A stretch of 64,000 nt of DNA from UMGS172 sp045578845. Lineage in GTDB: Bacteria; Bacillota; Clostridia; Oscillospirales; Acutalibacteraceae. A program made the translations under genes and the position numbers. The stretch spans positions 1 to 64,000 of the forward strand of contig JAZNLA010000053.1 in the NCBI GenBank assembly GCA_045578845.1, read 5' to 3'. Below, one piece after another: positions 43,972-53,494 of the stretch; the stretch's first letter is position 1; each line of letters begins with the position of its first letter. Under the pieces are notes generated by a model. It was given only the letters and a program-made list of their open reading frames with translations. It was not told the origin of the DNA and ran no database searches.

Positions 43972-45154
43972 GCAAATTCTTTCCTTTTACTATTATCTCG
44001 TCATATATACGCAGTACTTTGGAGTCTGACGCCTGCTGTTCGACCACCGAATAATTTTCTCCCTGCCACAAAATATTTACGGGCACAAACTTTACCTGCG
44101 AGGCTATCAGCACATAGACGCCCTTTTGACCGTCAACCACGCGTACCGCACGGTTGTCAACCCTAAGTCCTTTAAACTCTTTATACACAATGGTAATATC
44201 CAAGTTTCTGACCGAGGCAAGTTCGGTGTTCATAATGTTGCAAGAAAAAATCACAACCGCTTTTGCCTCATTCGACTGCTTATTAATATATTTTACGGTT
44301 GCCGTCAATTCTTTAGCGGATTTTAACGCCGTTTTAAGTGTTACCGACTGACCTTCTCTTAAATTAAGCGACTGGTCAAACGGAACAGCCGCGGCGATAT
44401 ACCACTCATAGTCACTGACTATCTTACAAACCGCCGAAACCCCCGTTTCAGGCTCTAAACCGCTCAAACTTTCGGCAGTAATTTCTTTTAAATTTTCAGT
44501 AGAAAATTTATTTTCATAACCGTCTACCGAGTAAATAACGTATCCCGATTGTGGCGAAGTAAGGGTGCTTATCGGTGTAACATTCATACCGCTAAGGGAC
44601 TCTCGTTCGGCTTTAAGCGATGCTATAAGCGTTTGAAAACCCGACGTTTGACCCGTTACAATTTGACGGCGGTTTATATACTGTAACAAAACATCTTCGT
44701 TGCCGCTTCCCGTTACCTTTCCGCCTTGAGTAGCATCAAGGGTATTTATAAAAGCGGTATGAATTTTTGAGTTTATAAGGCTTAAATCGGCAGCGTTTAG
44801 GTCGTTATAATTTTGCAGGTCTTCCAAAACAGAAATTTGTTGATTGATTTGTTCTGCCTTTGCCTTTTTTTCGGCATCAAGGTCACTGCTGTAAATGTTG
44901 GCAATGACGCCGTTTTTGGCAACCCTTCCGCCGTTTTCAACCTCGTAACCCAGAGTGCCGTCTATAGATTTTTCCACCAAGGTTTCGTTTCTTATTACAA
45001 ACCCTTTTGTGTCGCAGCCCGAAATCGAGGAATGGGGATAAACCGTATCGGTAGTAACGGGGTTTACAACCGAAGAATAAAACTGCATTATAACATAGAC
45101 GCTGACAAATAGCACAGCTATCCATTTTAAAGAATTAAATACCGTTTTATTCAT
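43949..45154 (-). CDS. HlyD-like membrane-fusion protein
   Basis: A 401-residue protein with one N-terminal transmembrane helix (about residues 9-27) and a long extracytoplasmic part. It shows the membrane-fusion order: a lipoyl-like half (YEVENGGRVAKNGVIANIY), a helical hairpin (about residues 90-200), the second lipoyl half (SPQSGYVIYSVDGYE) and a beta-barrel region. No exporter ATPase or outer-membrane partner is adjacent. The location beside yggS and sepF suggests a role at the envelope or septum, but this is inference. Confidence 0.8.
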   Translation of the reverse strand: MNKTVFNSLKWIAVLFVSVYVIMQFYSSVVNPVTTDTVYPHSSISGCDTKGFVIRNETLVEKSIDGTLGYEVENGGRVAKNGVIANIYSSDLDAEKKAKAEQINQQISVLEDLQNYNDLNAADLSLINSKIHTAFINTLDATQGGKVTGSGNEDVLLQYINRRQIVTGQTSGFQTLIASLKAERESLSGMNVTPISTLTSPQSGYVIYSVDGYENKFSTENLKEITAESLSGLEPETGVSAVCKIVSDYEWYIAAAVPFDQSLNLREGQSVTLKTALKSAKELTATVKYINKQSNEAKAVVIFSCNIMNTELASVRNLDITIVYKEFKGLRVDNRAVRVVDGQKGVYVLIASQVKFVPVNILWQGENYSVVEQQASDSKVLRIYDEIIVKGKNLHDGKVIR

Positions 45155-45166
45155 GGTTTACCTCCT

Positions 45167-46084
45167 TTAAAGTTTTAAAATTTCCTTTGCTCTTGTGACA
45201 GTATCCTGCTTATCTGCGAAAATTACATTCAGTTCTTTGTTTCGTCTAAACCATGTGAGTTGGCGTTTGGCATAGTGGCGGGTGTTGGATTTAAGTGTTT
45301 CCACCGCTTCTTCCAAAGATGTTTCACCCTTAAAGTACGGATAAAATTCTTTGTGGCCTATTGCCTGCACCGCAGTGTTACCAAGACCTTCTTTAAACGA
45401 TTTTTCAGCCTCGGATAAAAGTCCGTTTTCAAGCATTAAATCAACCCTGCGGTCAATTCGGTCATAAAGGATACCTCGGTCTGAAAAGTCAAGTCCTATC
45501 CAAGTGACATTATAAGGTGAGCCGTTTTGCTTAGACTCATATTTAAGTTCGGTCATGGTTTTGCCGTGAATTTCTATAACTTCCAACGCTCTTATTATCC
45601 GCTTTTTATCGTTCACATGAAGTTTTTTTGCCGTATCGGGGTCTTTTTCTTTTAGGCGGTTTAACATATATTCCATGCCGTTTTGTTCAGCTTCGGCGAC
45701 AAGTTTTTCTCTTGTTTCAAGATTTTCTTCCGCAGGAAATTCAACACCGCCGAGCAGTGAGTCAACATAAAGTCCCGTACCGCCGACAATTATCGGCGTT
45801 TTACCTCTACTGTTAATATCCTCGATTTTTTCTTTGGCAAGTTTGATATATTCGGCAACCGAAAATTTATTCGACGGCTCGGCAAAGCCGATAAGATGGT
45901 GCGGCACACCGTCTGTTTCGGCTTTAGTCGGTGCGGCTGAGGCAATTTCCAGTCCCTTATAAATCTGCATTGAATCGGCAGAAACGACCTCACCGTCTAA
46001 AAACTTTGCAACACTGATACCGAGTGCCGTTTTGCCCGACGCGGTAGGGCCTACAATGGCTATAACGGGTATTTTTTCAAACAT
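45167..46084 (-). CDS. miaA: tRNA dimethylallyltransferase
   Basis: A 305-residue enzyme that adds the dimethylallyl group to A37 of tRNAs reading UNN codons. Features: P-loop GPTASGKTALG, SADSMQIYKGLEIASAAP, VGGTGLYVDSLL, and KRIIRALEVIE. MiaB (also in this cluster) then methylthiolates the product. Start overlaps the mutL stop by one base (TAATG). Confidence 0.96.
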   Translation of the reverse strand: MFEKIPVIAIVGPTASGKTALGISVAKFLDGEVVSADSMQIYKGLEIASAAPTKAETDGVPHHLIGFAEPSNKFSVAEYIKLAKEKIEDINSRGKTPIIVGGTGLYVDSLLGGVEFPAEENLETREKLVAEAEQNGMEYMLNRLKEKDPDTAKKLHVNDKKRIIRALEVIEIHGKTMTELKYESKQNGSPYNVTWIGLDFSDRGILYDRIDRRVDLMLENGLLSEAEKSFKEGLGNTAVQAIGHKEFYPYFKGETSLEEAVETLKSNTRHYAKRQLTWFRRNKELNVIFADKQDTVTRAKEILKL

Positions 46085-47994
46085 TACTGCAGTCTTCCAA
46101 ACTGTTTTTCTATTTCGCGGCGGCTAAGTTCAATCGCCACAGGTCTGCCGTGAGGACAGTACATAATCTCTTTTGACAAAAGCACCGTTTGGGCTAATTT
46201 TTTAAGTTCTTCGGGCGAAGAAAGATTGCCCGCTTTAACAGCAGCACGGCAGGACATGGTTTCATAAAGCCGTTCTAATTTATCAAGTTCGATTGTGCGT
46301 TTTGAGCCCAAACTTGCCGCCGCCTCAAATATAACCGCCGAAACATCGTCACCCGACAAAACCGACGGCATGGCACGTACTATTACGGCATTATCCGAAA
46401 ACGGCTCAATCTCAAAACCTGCTTTGGAAAACAGGTCCAAATTATCGCACACCACCGACAAATCATCACGGTTAAGGGTGATCTTTTTCGGTGTCAACAG
46501 CAGTTGAGGGGTGTTGCCGTCACTTCTTTTTAAATTATTAAACAACATTCTTTCATGTGCGGCGTGTTTATCAATCAAAAACAAACTTTCACCGCGGCGT
46601 ACTATTATGTAGGTTGCAAAAACCTCGCCGATATATTCTATTTCCATCGGTAATGAGGTTTCAACCTCTTCGATAACCTCTTTTTCAACTTCGGGTATTT
46701 TCGGGATATCTTCGATTAAATCAATAATCTGTTCTTGCCTTATTGGAACTTCGGCAGGCTTACTCTCGTCAGTTTCACTTACAGACGGGACAACAGGTAC
46801 ATTCGGCACCTTTATGCCGTTATAAGCATTGCCTTGATTAAATATCGGCTTTTCGTGCTGCACCGCATTTTTTATCATTTTTTCGTAGGTGTCAAGCGGA
46901 TTTGCCTTTGCCTTTTTAATTTCGGGGATAACCGTTTGGCGGTACTCGTCAGCCGACATTCTTATCTGCGGAGATTTTTGCGGTAGTTTCATTTCGGGCC
47001 TGCGGTCGCCGTTTAGCAAAGCGTTTTTGACACTGTACATTACGCAGTCAAAAATACGGCGGTCATCCGAAAAACGCACCTCGGTTTTGGCAGGGTGAAC
47101 ATTTATATCAACCGCACCGTAAGGCACGGTTAAATGCAATACTGCGGCGGGATATTTGCCCACCATTACGGAATTTTTATAGGCTGTTTCCAATGCGGTT
47201 GACACGGTAACCGACCGCACATATCGGCCGTTTAAAAATACAAACTGTGCATTTCTTTTAGGTCTGCAAGCGGTAGGCACCGAAACATAGCCCGAAACCT
47301 TAATTCCGCCCATTTCACCCTCTAAAGGTACAAGTGTTGCCGCAAACTCTCTGCCCAAAACCGCATAAACGGCCGACATGAGTTTGCCGTCACCCGATGA
47401 AGTAAAAATACTTTTGCCGTCCCTTATAAATTTAACCGATACTTCGGGGTGTGACAGTGCGATATGCTCTAAAAGAGCCGCAACTGCATTGCCCTCGGTA
47501 ACGTCTTTTTTTAAAAATTTCATTCTTGCGGGGGTGTTAAAAAACAGGTCCCTTACAATAATGGTAGTACCGTCGGGACAGCCTGCATCATCGGTTTCGA
47601 TGCCGTTACCGCCCTCGCACCTGTAAACAGTGCCTGTGTCATCCGATTTGGTCTTGGTCAGCATTTCGATACGGGAAACAGACGAAATTGCCGCCAAAGC
47701 CTCACCTCTGAAACCTAAAGTGGCAATACTGTTTAAATCGTTTTCAGTACTTACTTTGCTTGTCGCGTGGCGTAAAAACGCCGTGGCAACTTGATTTCTT
47801 TCAATGCCGCAACCGTTGTCGGTTACACGCATAAAGGTGACACCGCCGTTTTGAATTTCGACAGTTATTAAGGTTGCACCCGCGTCTATTGAGTTTTCGA
47901 CCAATTCCTTTATTACCGAAGCAGGTCTTTCGACAACCTCGCCCGCGGCAATAAGTTCCGCAACCGATTTAGGCAAAACCTTGATTTCTGCCAT
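46084..47994 (-). CDS. mutL: DNA mismatch repair protein MutL
   Basis: A 636-residue GHKL ATPase: ELVENSIDAGAT, DNGCGI and TLGFRGEALAAIS in the N-terminal domain, and a C-terminal dimerisation/endonuclease domain with QLLLTPKKI and CPHGRP. The metal-binding endonuclease motif DQHAxxExxxxE is present as DKHAAHERMLFN, so its last Glu is Asn. Nicking activity is therefore uncertain. It links MutS to strand removal and lies between miaA and a small membrane-protein gene downstream of mutS. Confidence 0.95.
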   Translation of the reverse strand: MAEIKVLPKSVAELIAAGEVVERPASVIKELVENSIDAGATLITVEIQNGGVTFMRVTDNGCGIERNQVATAFLRHATSKVSTENDLNSIATLGFRGEALAAISSVSRIEMLTKTKSDDTGTVYRCEGGNGIETDDAGCPDGTTIIVRDLFFNTPARMKFLKKDVTEGNAVAALLEHIALSHPEVSVKFIRDGKSIFTSSGDGKLMSAVYAVLGREFAATLVPLEGEMGGIKVSGYVSVPTACRPKRNAQFVFLNGRYVRSVTVSTALETAYKNSVMVGKYPAAVLHLTVPYGAVDINVHPAKTEVRFSDDRRIFDCVMYSVKNALLNGDRRPEMKLPQKSPQIRMSADEYRQTVIPEIKKAKANPLDTYEKMIKNAVQHEKPIFNQGNAYNGIKVPNVPVVPSVSETDESKPAEVPIRQEQIIDLIEDIPKIPEVEKEVIEEVETSLPMEIEYIGEVFATYIIVRRGESLFLIDKHAAHERMLFNNLKRSDGNTPQLLLTPKKITLNRDDLSVVCDNLDLFSKAGFEIEPFSDNAVIVRAMPSVLSGDDVSAVIFEAAASLGSKRTIELDKLERLYETMSCRAAVKAGNLSSPEELKKLAQTVLLSKEIMYCPHGRPVAIELSRREIEKQFGRLQ

Positions 47995-48030
47995 ACGGCG
48001 TCATCCCTTTCTTTTAAAATAGTTTAAACC

Positions 48031-48546
48031 TCAACTAAACGAGTCCATAAGCAGTTGCTCAAATTCTTTTACCATGGGTTTTATATCCTCTTTGTCCTCT
48101 TTGTAGCCAAAGAGCGAGAATAACCCAAAAGAGGAAATGAGCAAAAGCGGGATATAAATTGCTAAATGTATAAGCGAATGGAGTTGAAATTTAAAGAACA
48201 CAAGTCCGCTGGCAATAAGCGGTACCGCAAAGCATATTATGGACAAAATCTTTGTGTACCAACTGAGCAGTTTATCATAAACAAAGGCATATTCAATCCT
48301 TGTGCCGTCGTTAGTTTGGCTTACCTCAACCAACATAAGGTAGGTTTCATATGCTTCCTTTTTGCCATGATCTACCTTGTATTCGATTTTAAATATCTCG
48401 GCACCGGAATCATAACTGCCGACAAGGCGGCTGTCACAGGACTCGCAAAGTGCTTTTTCAAAAATATCGAACACCGCGTCTTTGGGCAGGTCAAGCAAAG
48501 CGTGTCTTTTTTTGCCGATAATTTTATAACGTCCGCCGATTTTCAT
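48031..48546 (-). CDS. Small membrane protein of unknown function
   Basis: A 171-residue protein: a soluble N-terminal domain of about 95 residues with alternating beta-type segments (ending EYAFVYDK), then two hydrophobic helices (about 99-118 and 124-148) and a charged tail. No family recognised. It sits in the mutS-mutL gap within the long co-directional series with short spacing, so it is probably translated from the same mRNA, but nothing ties it to repair. Confidence 0.75.
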   Translation of the reverse strand: MKIGGRYKIIGKKRHALLDLPKDAVFDIFEKALCESCDSRLVGSYDSGAEIFKIEYKVDHGKKEAYETYLMLVEVSQTNDGTRIEYAFVYDKLLSWYTKILSIICFAVPLIASGLVFFKFQLHSLIHLAIYIPLLLISSFGLFSLFGYKEDKEDIKPMVKEFEQLLMDSFS

Positions 48547-48561
48547 AAAACTTCTCCTAAA

Positions 48562-51168
48562 CTATTTTATTTCTTTAGCCTTGCGGCAAATATCGTTAAG
48601 CAAGGTCATACATTCAATAGGCGTTAAGGTGTTTACATCAAGAACTTTAAGTTCTTCCAAAAGTTGCTTTGCACCGTGAAGTTCAAAGGTCAGTTGACTT
48701 TGGTCCTCGTCATCGTAAATTTGAGGCGAGGAATTTACCCCTTCCGACTCTAAGGTTTTTAAAATTTCTTTAGCCCTTAAAATTACGCTTTCGGGAATTC
48801 CCGACAGTTTTGCGACTTCGACACCGTAACTGTCGTCGGCTCCGCCACGCACGATACGGCGTAAAAACGTTATATCGTCACCGCGTTTTTTTACGGCTAT
48901 ATTATAGTTTTTAACACCGTCAAGTTGACCTTCTAAAGCGGTGAGTTCGTGGTAATGGGTTGCAAAAAGAGTCTTTGCACCCAACTTTTTCTTGTTGCTG
49001 ACAAATTCCAGCACTGAGCGTGCAATCGCCATGCCGTCATAGGTCGAGGTTCCTCTGCCGATTTCGTCTAAAATAAGCAGACTTCTTGCCGTTGCGTTTT
49101 TGAGAATTGAAGCAACTTCGCTCATTTCGACCATAAAGGTAGACTGTCCGGTTGACAAATCGTCCGATGCACCCACCCTTGTGAAAATGGCATCGCAAAT
49201 GGGAATTTCCGCCGAAATTGCAGGCACAAAGCAACCGATTTGTGCCAAAAGCACGATAATTGCGACCTGCCTCATATAGGTAGATTTACCCGCCATATTA
49301 GGGCCTGTGATAATGGCACAGCGGTTGGTATTGTTGTCAAGCACCGTATCGTTAGGCACAAACGGCATTGAACTTAAAAGTTCAACAACGGGGTGTCTTC
49401 CGCCTACAATGTTAAGTGAGCCGTTTGTGTTAAGTGTCGGTCTGCAATAATTATTTTCGCTCGACACAAAGGCAAACGAGCAAAGAGTATCAACGGTAGC
49501 CAAAGCGTCGGCTGCAACCTGTATCCTCGGCAGTGCCTCGGCTACGGTTTTACGGATACCGTCGAAAATTTCAAATTCAAGATGTGTGCTGTGCTCTTTG
49601 GCACCAAGCACCCTTGTTTCTAACTTTTTAAGTTCATCGGTTATATATCTTTCGCAGTTGGTAAGTGTCTGTTTTCTTATGTAGTGGTCAGGTACCATAT
49701 CTTTAAATGAATTAGTAACCTCGATATAGTAACCGAAAATTCTGTTATAGCGGACTTTAAGGGTTTTAATACCCGTTTTTTCTCTTTCTTGTGCTTCAAT
49801 TTTTAAAATAATATCTACGCCGTCGGTCATGTCAGAGCGAAGTGACTCCAATTCGGCACTGTAACCTTTTTTTATAATCCCGCCTTCACGCACCGAAAAC
49901 GGCGGTTCTTCGACAATGGCATTATCAATAAGTTCGCTGATATCTTCTAAGGTATCAATATCATTATAGGCAGTACAAAGCATACGGCTTTTGGCATTTG
50001 ATAAAGTGCTCTTTATGGCAGGCAACTTTTTTAAAGCGAAACAAAGCGACCTTAATTCTCTGCCGCCGGCAGTACCGTAAACTATTCGGGTCATAAGACG
50101 TTCTATGTCGTGAATACCCGCCATTTCCTCTCTTATGTCCCCTAAAAACGGCGTGTTATCGCAAAGTTCGGATACGGCATTTAACCTTGTTTCAATATCC
50201 ATAACACTCATAAGCGGTTGCTCAAGCCAACGCCTTATAAGACGTTTGCCCATAGCGGTTTCGGTTTTGTCAATAACCCATATAAGCGAGCCTCTTTTTT
50301 CCTTACCACGCATAGTTTCTCTGAGTTCCAAATTACGCATGGCGGTAATATCGAGCCGCATAAATTCACTGTCGGTATAAATATTTACGTCGGAAATTCT
50401 TTCAAGACCGCTCATTTGAGTCTTTTCCAAATAACCCAACGCCGCACCTACAGTTTTAAGTGCCATAGAGCCTAATATCAAACCTTTATCCAAAGGTGAC
50501 GAAACATTAAACTGACGGCAAACGGTGATTTCGGCAACACCGTCACTAAAACTATCGTCACCGACTATTGTAAGGCAGCACATAAGCCGTTCTCTTAAAA
50601 ATAAACTGATCTCCTTTTTTTCGACAACATTTTTAACCGTCACAATTTCTTTCGGAGAAAAACGAGCAAGTTCGGCTATAACGCGTTGCTCTAAATCATT
50701 GCCCTTAATTTCGGTGACATGAAGAGCTCCGGTTGACGCGTCAACAAAACATATACCGAACGATTTACCTTCGAAATAAAGCATTGCCAAAAAGTTGTTA
50801 CTTGCCTCGTCAAGCATGCTGTCTTCAAGTACGGTACCGGGGGTTACGACGCGAACAACATCTCTTTTTACAATACCCTTTGCGGTAGCGGGGTCTTCGG
50901 TCTGCTCACAAATTGCTACGCGGTAGCCCTTTTCGATAAGGCGGGCAATATACGCCTCGCAACTGTGGTACGGAACACCGCACATAGGTGCCCTTTCTTT
51001 CATTCCGCAGTCCTTACCTGTAAGCACAAGTTCAAGTTCCCTTGAGGCGGTTACGGCGTCATCATAAAACATCTCGTAAAAATCGCCCACACGGAAAAAA
51101 AGCAAACTGTCTTTATTATTTTCTTTTATTTCAAGGTACTGACGCATCATGGGTGAAAGTTCAGCCAT
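48562..51168 (-). CDS. mutS: DNA mismatch repair protein MutS
   Basis: An 868-residue MutS: N-terminal mismatch-recognition motif with the conserved Phe-x-Glu as FYEMFYDDA, connector, lever and clamp domains, and the ATPase with Walker A GPNMAGKSTYMRQ, DDLSTGQSTFMVEM, Walker B LLILDEIGRGTSTYDG and ATHYHEL. The full length of the MutS1 type makes it the mismatch-binding protein, not MutS2. It is upstream of mutL. Confidence 0.97.
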   Translation of the reverse strand: MAELSPMMRQYLEIKENNKDSLLFFRVGDFYEMFYDDAVTASRELELVLTGKDCGMKERAPMCGVPYHSCEAYIARLIEKGYRVAICEQTEDPATAKGIVKRDVVRVVTPGTVLEDSMLDEASNNFLAMLYFEGKSFGICFVDASTGALHVTEIKGNDLEQRVIAELARFSPKEIVTVKNVVEKKEISLFLRERLMCCLTIVGDDSFSDGVAEITVCRQFNVSSPLDKGLILGSMALKTVGAALGYLEKTQMSGLERISDVNIYTDSEFMRLDITAMRNLELRETMRGKEKRGSLIWVIDKTETAMGKRLIRRWLEQPLMSVMDIETRLNAVSELCDNTPFLGDIREEMAGIHDIERLMTRIVYGTAGGRELRSLCFALKKLPAIKSTLSNAKSRMLCTAYNDIDTLEDISELIDNAIVEEPPFSVREGGIIKKGYSAELESLRSDMTDGVDIILKIEAQEREKTGIKTLKVRYNRIFGYYIEVTNSFKDMVPDHYIRKQTLTNCERYITDELKKLETRVLGAKEHSTHLEFEIFDGIRKTVAEALPRIQVAADALATVDTLCSFAFVSSENNYCRPTLNTNGSLNIVGGRHPVVELLSSMPFVPNDTVLDNNTNRCAIITGPNMAGKSTYMRQVAIIVLLAQIGCFVPAISAEIPICDAIFTRVGASDDLSTGQSTFMVEMSEVASILKNATARSLLILDEIGRGTSTYDGMAIARSVLEFVSNKKKLGAKTLFATHYHELTALEGQLDGVKNYNIAVKKRGDDITFLRRIVRGGADDSYGVEVAKLSGIPESVILRAKEILKTLESEGVNSSPQIYDDEDQSQLTFELHGAKQLLEELKVLDVNTLTPIECMTLLNDICRKAKEIK

Positions 51169-51192
51169 TATAAGTCCTCCGACATTTCTTTA

Positions 51193-51615
51193 TTAGTGAC
51201 AGCCTTTACAGGTAGAGCAAGAGCCCGAACAACCTTCAGCGGGCTCACAGGTAGCAGGGTCTTCACCCTCGGTGCAAAGTTGAATAATGGCATTTGCCTT
51301 TTGCATAACCGCATCAAACTCCGCCTTGGCTTTATTAAACTCAACCATGGATTTGTTTTCCATAATTCTGTTGTAGAGCGAACGCAAGGTTTCGTTATAC
51401 TCTTGAATTTTCGCCTCGTCGCGGTCTTCGGTTTTAACAAGTTCAGTGTCAATCGACATTCTTGTCATATTAAACTCGCCCACCAAATTTTGAAGTTCGG
51501 GGTCAGAGTCATTAGCCTTGCCGAGTGCCATAACCTTTAAATAACGCTCGTCCTTTTGAATTGCGGCACCGAGTGTTCTCGCCGCCTCAAGTATAGTCAT
51601 TTCTTTGATTTCCAT
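51193..51615 (-). CDS. YlbF/YmcA family protein with Cys-rich tail
   Basis: A 140-residue helical protein matching the YlbF/YmcA (Com_YlbF) family: TILEAARTLGAAIQKDERY, then ELQNLVGEFNMTRM. The last 29 residues hold six cysteines in LC, TC, GC, SC, TC and GC contexts, followed by a final His. In Bacillus, YlbF and YmcA form a complex with YaaT that carries Fe-S clusters and affects RNase Y-dependent mRNA processing. The cysteines could bind a metal or Fe-S cluster. ATG chosen for its AGGAG at 8 bases. Confidence 0.88.
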   Translation of the reverse strand: MEIKEMTILEAARTLGAAIQKDERYLKVMALGKANDSDPELQNLVGEFNMTRMSIDTELVKTEDRDEAKIQEYNETLRSLYNRIMENKSMVEFNKAKAEFDAVMQKANAIIQLCTEGEDPATCEPAEGCSGSCSTCKGCH

Positions 51616-51625
51616 AAAAATTCTC

Positions 51626-53029
51626 CTAATCAATTATATTTCCATGTAAAACACCGCCGGCTTCGGTGATACGTGCATTGTAAAAGTTGCCGACGGTACC
51701 GCCCTTTACCCTGACAACCAAATTTTCCGACGAACGGCCGATAAAATTGCCGCCGTCCTCTTCTTCGATAAGAAGTCTAACCGTCTTACCCAAAAGGGCT
51801 TTGTTTTTCTCTCTTGAAATTTCCTCTTGTACCCTTAACATTTCGGCAAACCACCTTGACTTGTCCGCTTTCGGGATAAAATCGTCCATCTTTTCGGCGG
51901 CGGTGCCGGGACGCGGCGAAAAAATAAAGGTAAAGAGTGAATAATACCCGACCTCTTTTATAAGGCTCAGTGTTTCCTTAAAATCTTCCTCGGTTTCACC
52001 GGGGAAACCGACTATAATATCGCTGGTCAGTTGAATTTCGGGCATGAGTTCGCGTGCCTTTTTGACCAAACTCAAATAGTGCTCTCGGTCATAGTGCCTG
52101 TTCATGGCCTTTAGCACCCTGCTCGACCCGCTTTGTACGGGCAGGTGCAGGTGTTTTTCAACCTTTTCGCAATCCCTCATGGCAAGCAAAAGTTCGTCGG
52201 AACAGTCTTTGGGGTGAGAGGTCATGAACCTTATTCTGAAATCATACGGCAGGGCGTTTATTTCGCGAAGCAGTGTTGCAAAATCGCACTGCTCTTTATT
52301 GCCTTTGCCGTAGGAATTAACATTTTGGCCGAGTAACATTATCTCTTTGGCACCCGACTCCAAAAGCCATTTTGCCTCTTTTATAATATCCGATTTTTCG
52401 CGGGAATGTTCCCTGCCTCTGACATACGGCACAATACAGTAGGTGCAAAAATTATCACAACCTTGCATTATGGGTAACCACGCCTTAAACGTTCCGTCGC
52501 GATGTATCGGCACGCCCTCGACAATACTTTCGCCCTCTGCCGTGTTTTCAAAAATTCTACCCTCGCCCGAAAGCCTGCGGTATATAAATTCAGGCAGTCG
52601 ATGACGAACATGGGTGCCGAAAAGAATATCAACATACGGATAACTTTTTTTGATTTTTTGAGCCACTTCGGGTTGCTGTGCCATACAACCGCAAACGCAG
52701 ATTAACATATTAGGTTTTCTTCGTTTATTTGCTTTTAAAATACCGACGTTTCCGAAAACTCGGTCCTCAGCGTGTTCACGAACGGCACAGGTGTTGTAAA
52801 GTACCAAGTCGGCACAGTCCAAACTGTCCGTAAACCCGTAACCCATTAGTTCCAAAAGACCTTTGAGCCGTTCTGAATCGCTGACGTTTTGCTGACATCC
52901 GTATGTATGAACAAAGGCAAGCGGTTTTTGGCTATACCTTTCACTTAGTATCGTTTTAACCCTTTTTGCATAGCCGAACTGAGTACAAAGTTCGGCCTCT
53001 TTAATTTCGGGTTTTAAAATTTCACTCAA
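51626..53029 (-). CDS. miaB: tRNA-2-methylthio-N6-dimethylallyladenosine synthase
   Basis: A 467-residue radical-SAM methylthiotransferase: UPF0004 domain cysteines in YGCQQN, YNTCAVRE and CGCMAQ; the radical-SAM CxxxCxxC is in GCDNFCTYCIVPYVRGRE; TRAM domain at the end. The CQQN and VPYVRGRE motifs mark MiaB. It adds the 2-methylthio group after MiaA. The start is TTG with AGGAG 9 bases upstream. It is the first gene of the long minus-strand series. Confidence 0.95.
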   Translation of the reverse strand: MSEILKPEIKEAELCTQFGYAKRVKTILSERYSQKPLAFVHTYGCQQNVSDSERLKGLLELMGYGFTDSLDCADLVLYNTCAVREHAEDRVFGNVGILKANKRRKPNMLICVCGCMAQQPEVAQKIKKSYPYVDILFGTHVRHRLPEFIYRRLSGEGRIFENTAEGESIVEGVPIHRDGTFKAWLPIMQGCDNFCTYCIVPYVRGREHSREKSDIIKEAKWLLESGAKEIMLLGQNVNSYGKGNKEQCDFATLLREINALPYDFRIRFMTSHPKDCSDELLLAMRDCEKVEKHLHLPVQSGSSRVLKAMNRHYDREHYLSLVKKARELMPEIQLTSDIIVGFPGETEEDFKETLSLIKEVGYYSLFTFIFSPRPGTAAEKMDDFIPKADKSRWFAEMLRVQEEISREKNKALLGKTVRLLIEEEDGGNFIGRSSENLVVRVKGGTVGNFYNARITEAGGVLHGNIID

Positions 53030-53153
53030 GTTTAATTTCTCCTATAAAAACACTTATCCATATTCTTAAATATTATACCTTATTTCAACCGCCAATTCAA
53101 GTATGAAATGGATAAAATATAAATAAAGTAAATAATATTTTTGACAAAAGGTG

Positions 53154-53182
53154 TTGACAATAAGATTTGTTTGTGTTAAACT
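53154..53182 (+). promoter_or_regulatory. Promoter of the two tRNA-Ser genes
   Basis: A consensus TTGACA and TAAACT are separated by 17 bases, about 42 bases before the first tRNA. Confidence 0.6.
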
Positions 53183-53224
53183 TTTTAGGCGTTAGGGACT
53201 TTGTGAAAAACAGAGGTCTAATAC

Positions 53225-53313
53225 GGAGAGGTATCGAAGTGGTCATAACGAGGCGGTCTTGAAAACCGTTTGGGGGCAACCCCACAAGGGTTCGAATCCC
53301 TTCCTCTCCGCCA
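53225..53313 (+). tRNA. tRNA-Ser (anticodon UGA)
   Basis: The acceptor stem GGAGAGG/CCTCTCC is perfect with G73 and encoded CCA. The anticodon loop is CTTGAAA with anticodon TGA (53260-53262). A long variable arm (class II, GGGGGC...CCCC) and the T loop GGTTCGAATCC complete a serine tRNA. Confidence 0.97.
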
Positions 53314-53360
53314 TTTCGTATATTACGGCTTAGCCGTTTAATATAATATAAGGCAACTTT

Positions 53361-53451
53361 GGAGTAGTACTCAAGTTGGTGAAGAGGCTCCCCTGCTAAG
53401 GGAGTAGGTCGGGTAACCGGCGCAAGAGTTCAAATCTCTTCTACTCCGCCA
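53361..53451 (+). tRNA. tRNA-Ser (anticodon GCU)
   Basis: Acceptor stem GGAGTAG/CTACTCC is perfect with G73 and encoded CCA. The anticodon loop CTGCTAA has anticodon GCT (53395-53397), and a long variable arm and T loop AGTTCAAATCT are present. With the first gene it reads UCA-type and AGC/AGU serine codons. Confidence 0.97.
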
Positions 53452-53453
53452 AA

Positions 53454-53487
53454 AAAATCCTTGTTCTTATGAACAGGGATTTTTTCA
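53454..53487 (+). terminator. Terminator of the tRNA-Ser pair
   Basis: AATCCTTGTTC pairs with GAACAGGGATT across a 4-base loop, followed by T6. Confidence 0.88.
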
Positions 53488-53494
53488 ACTAAGT

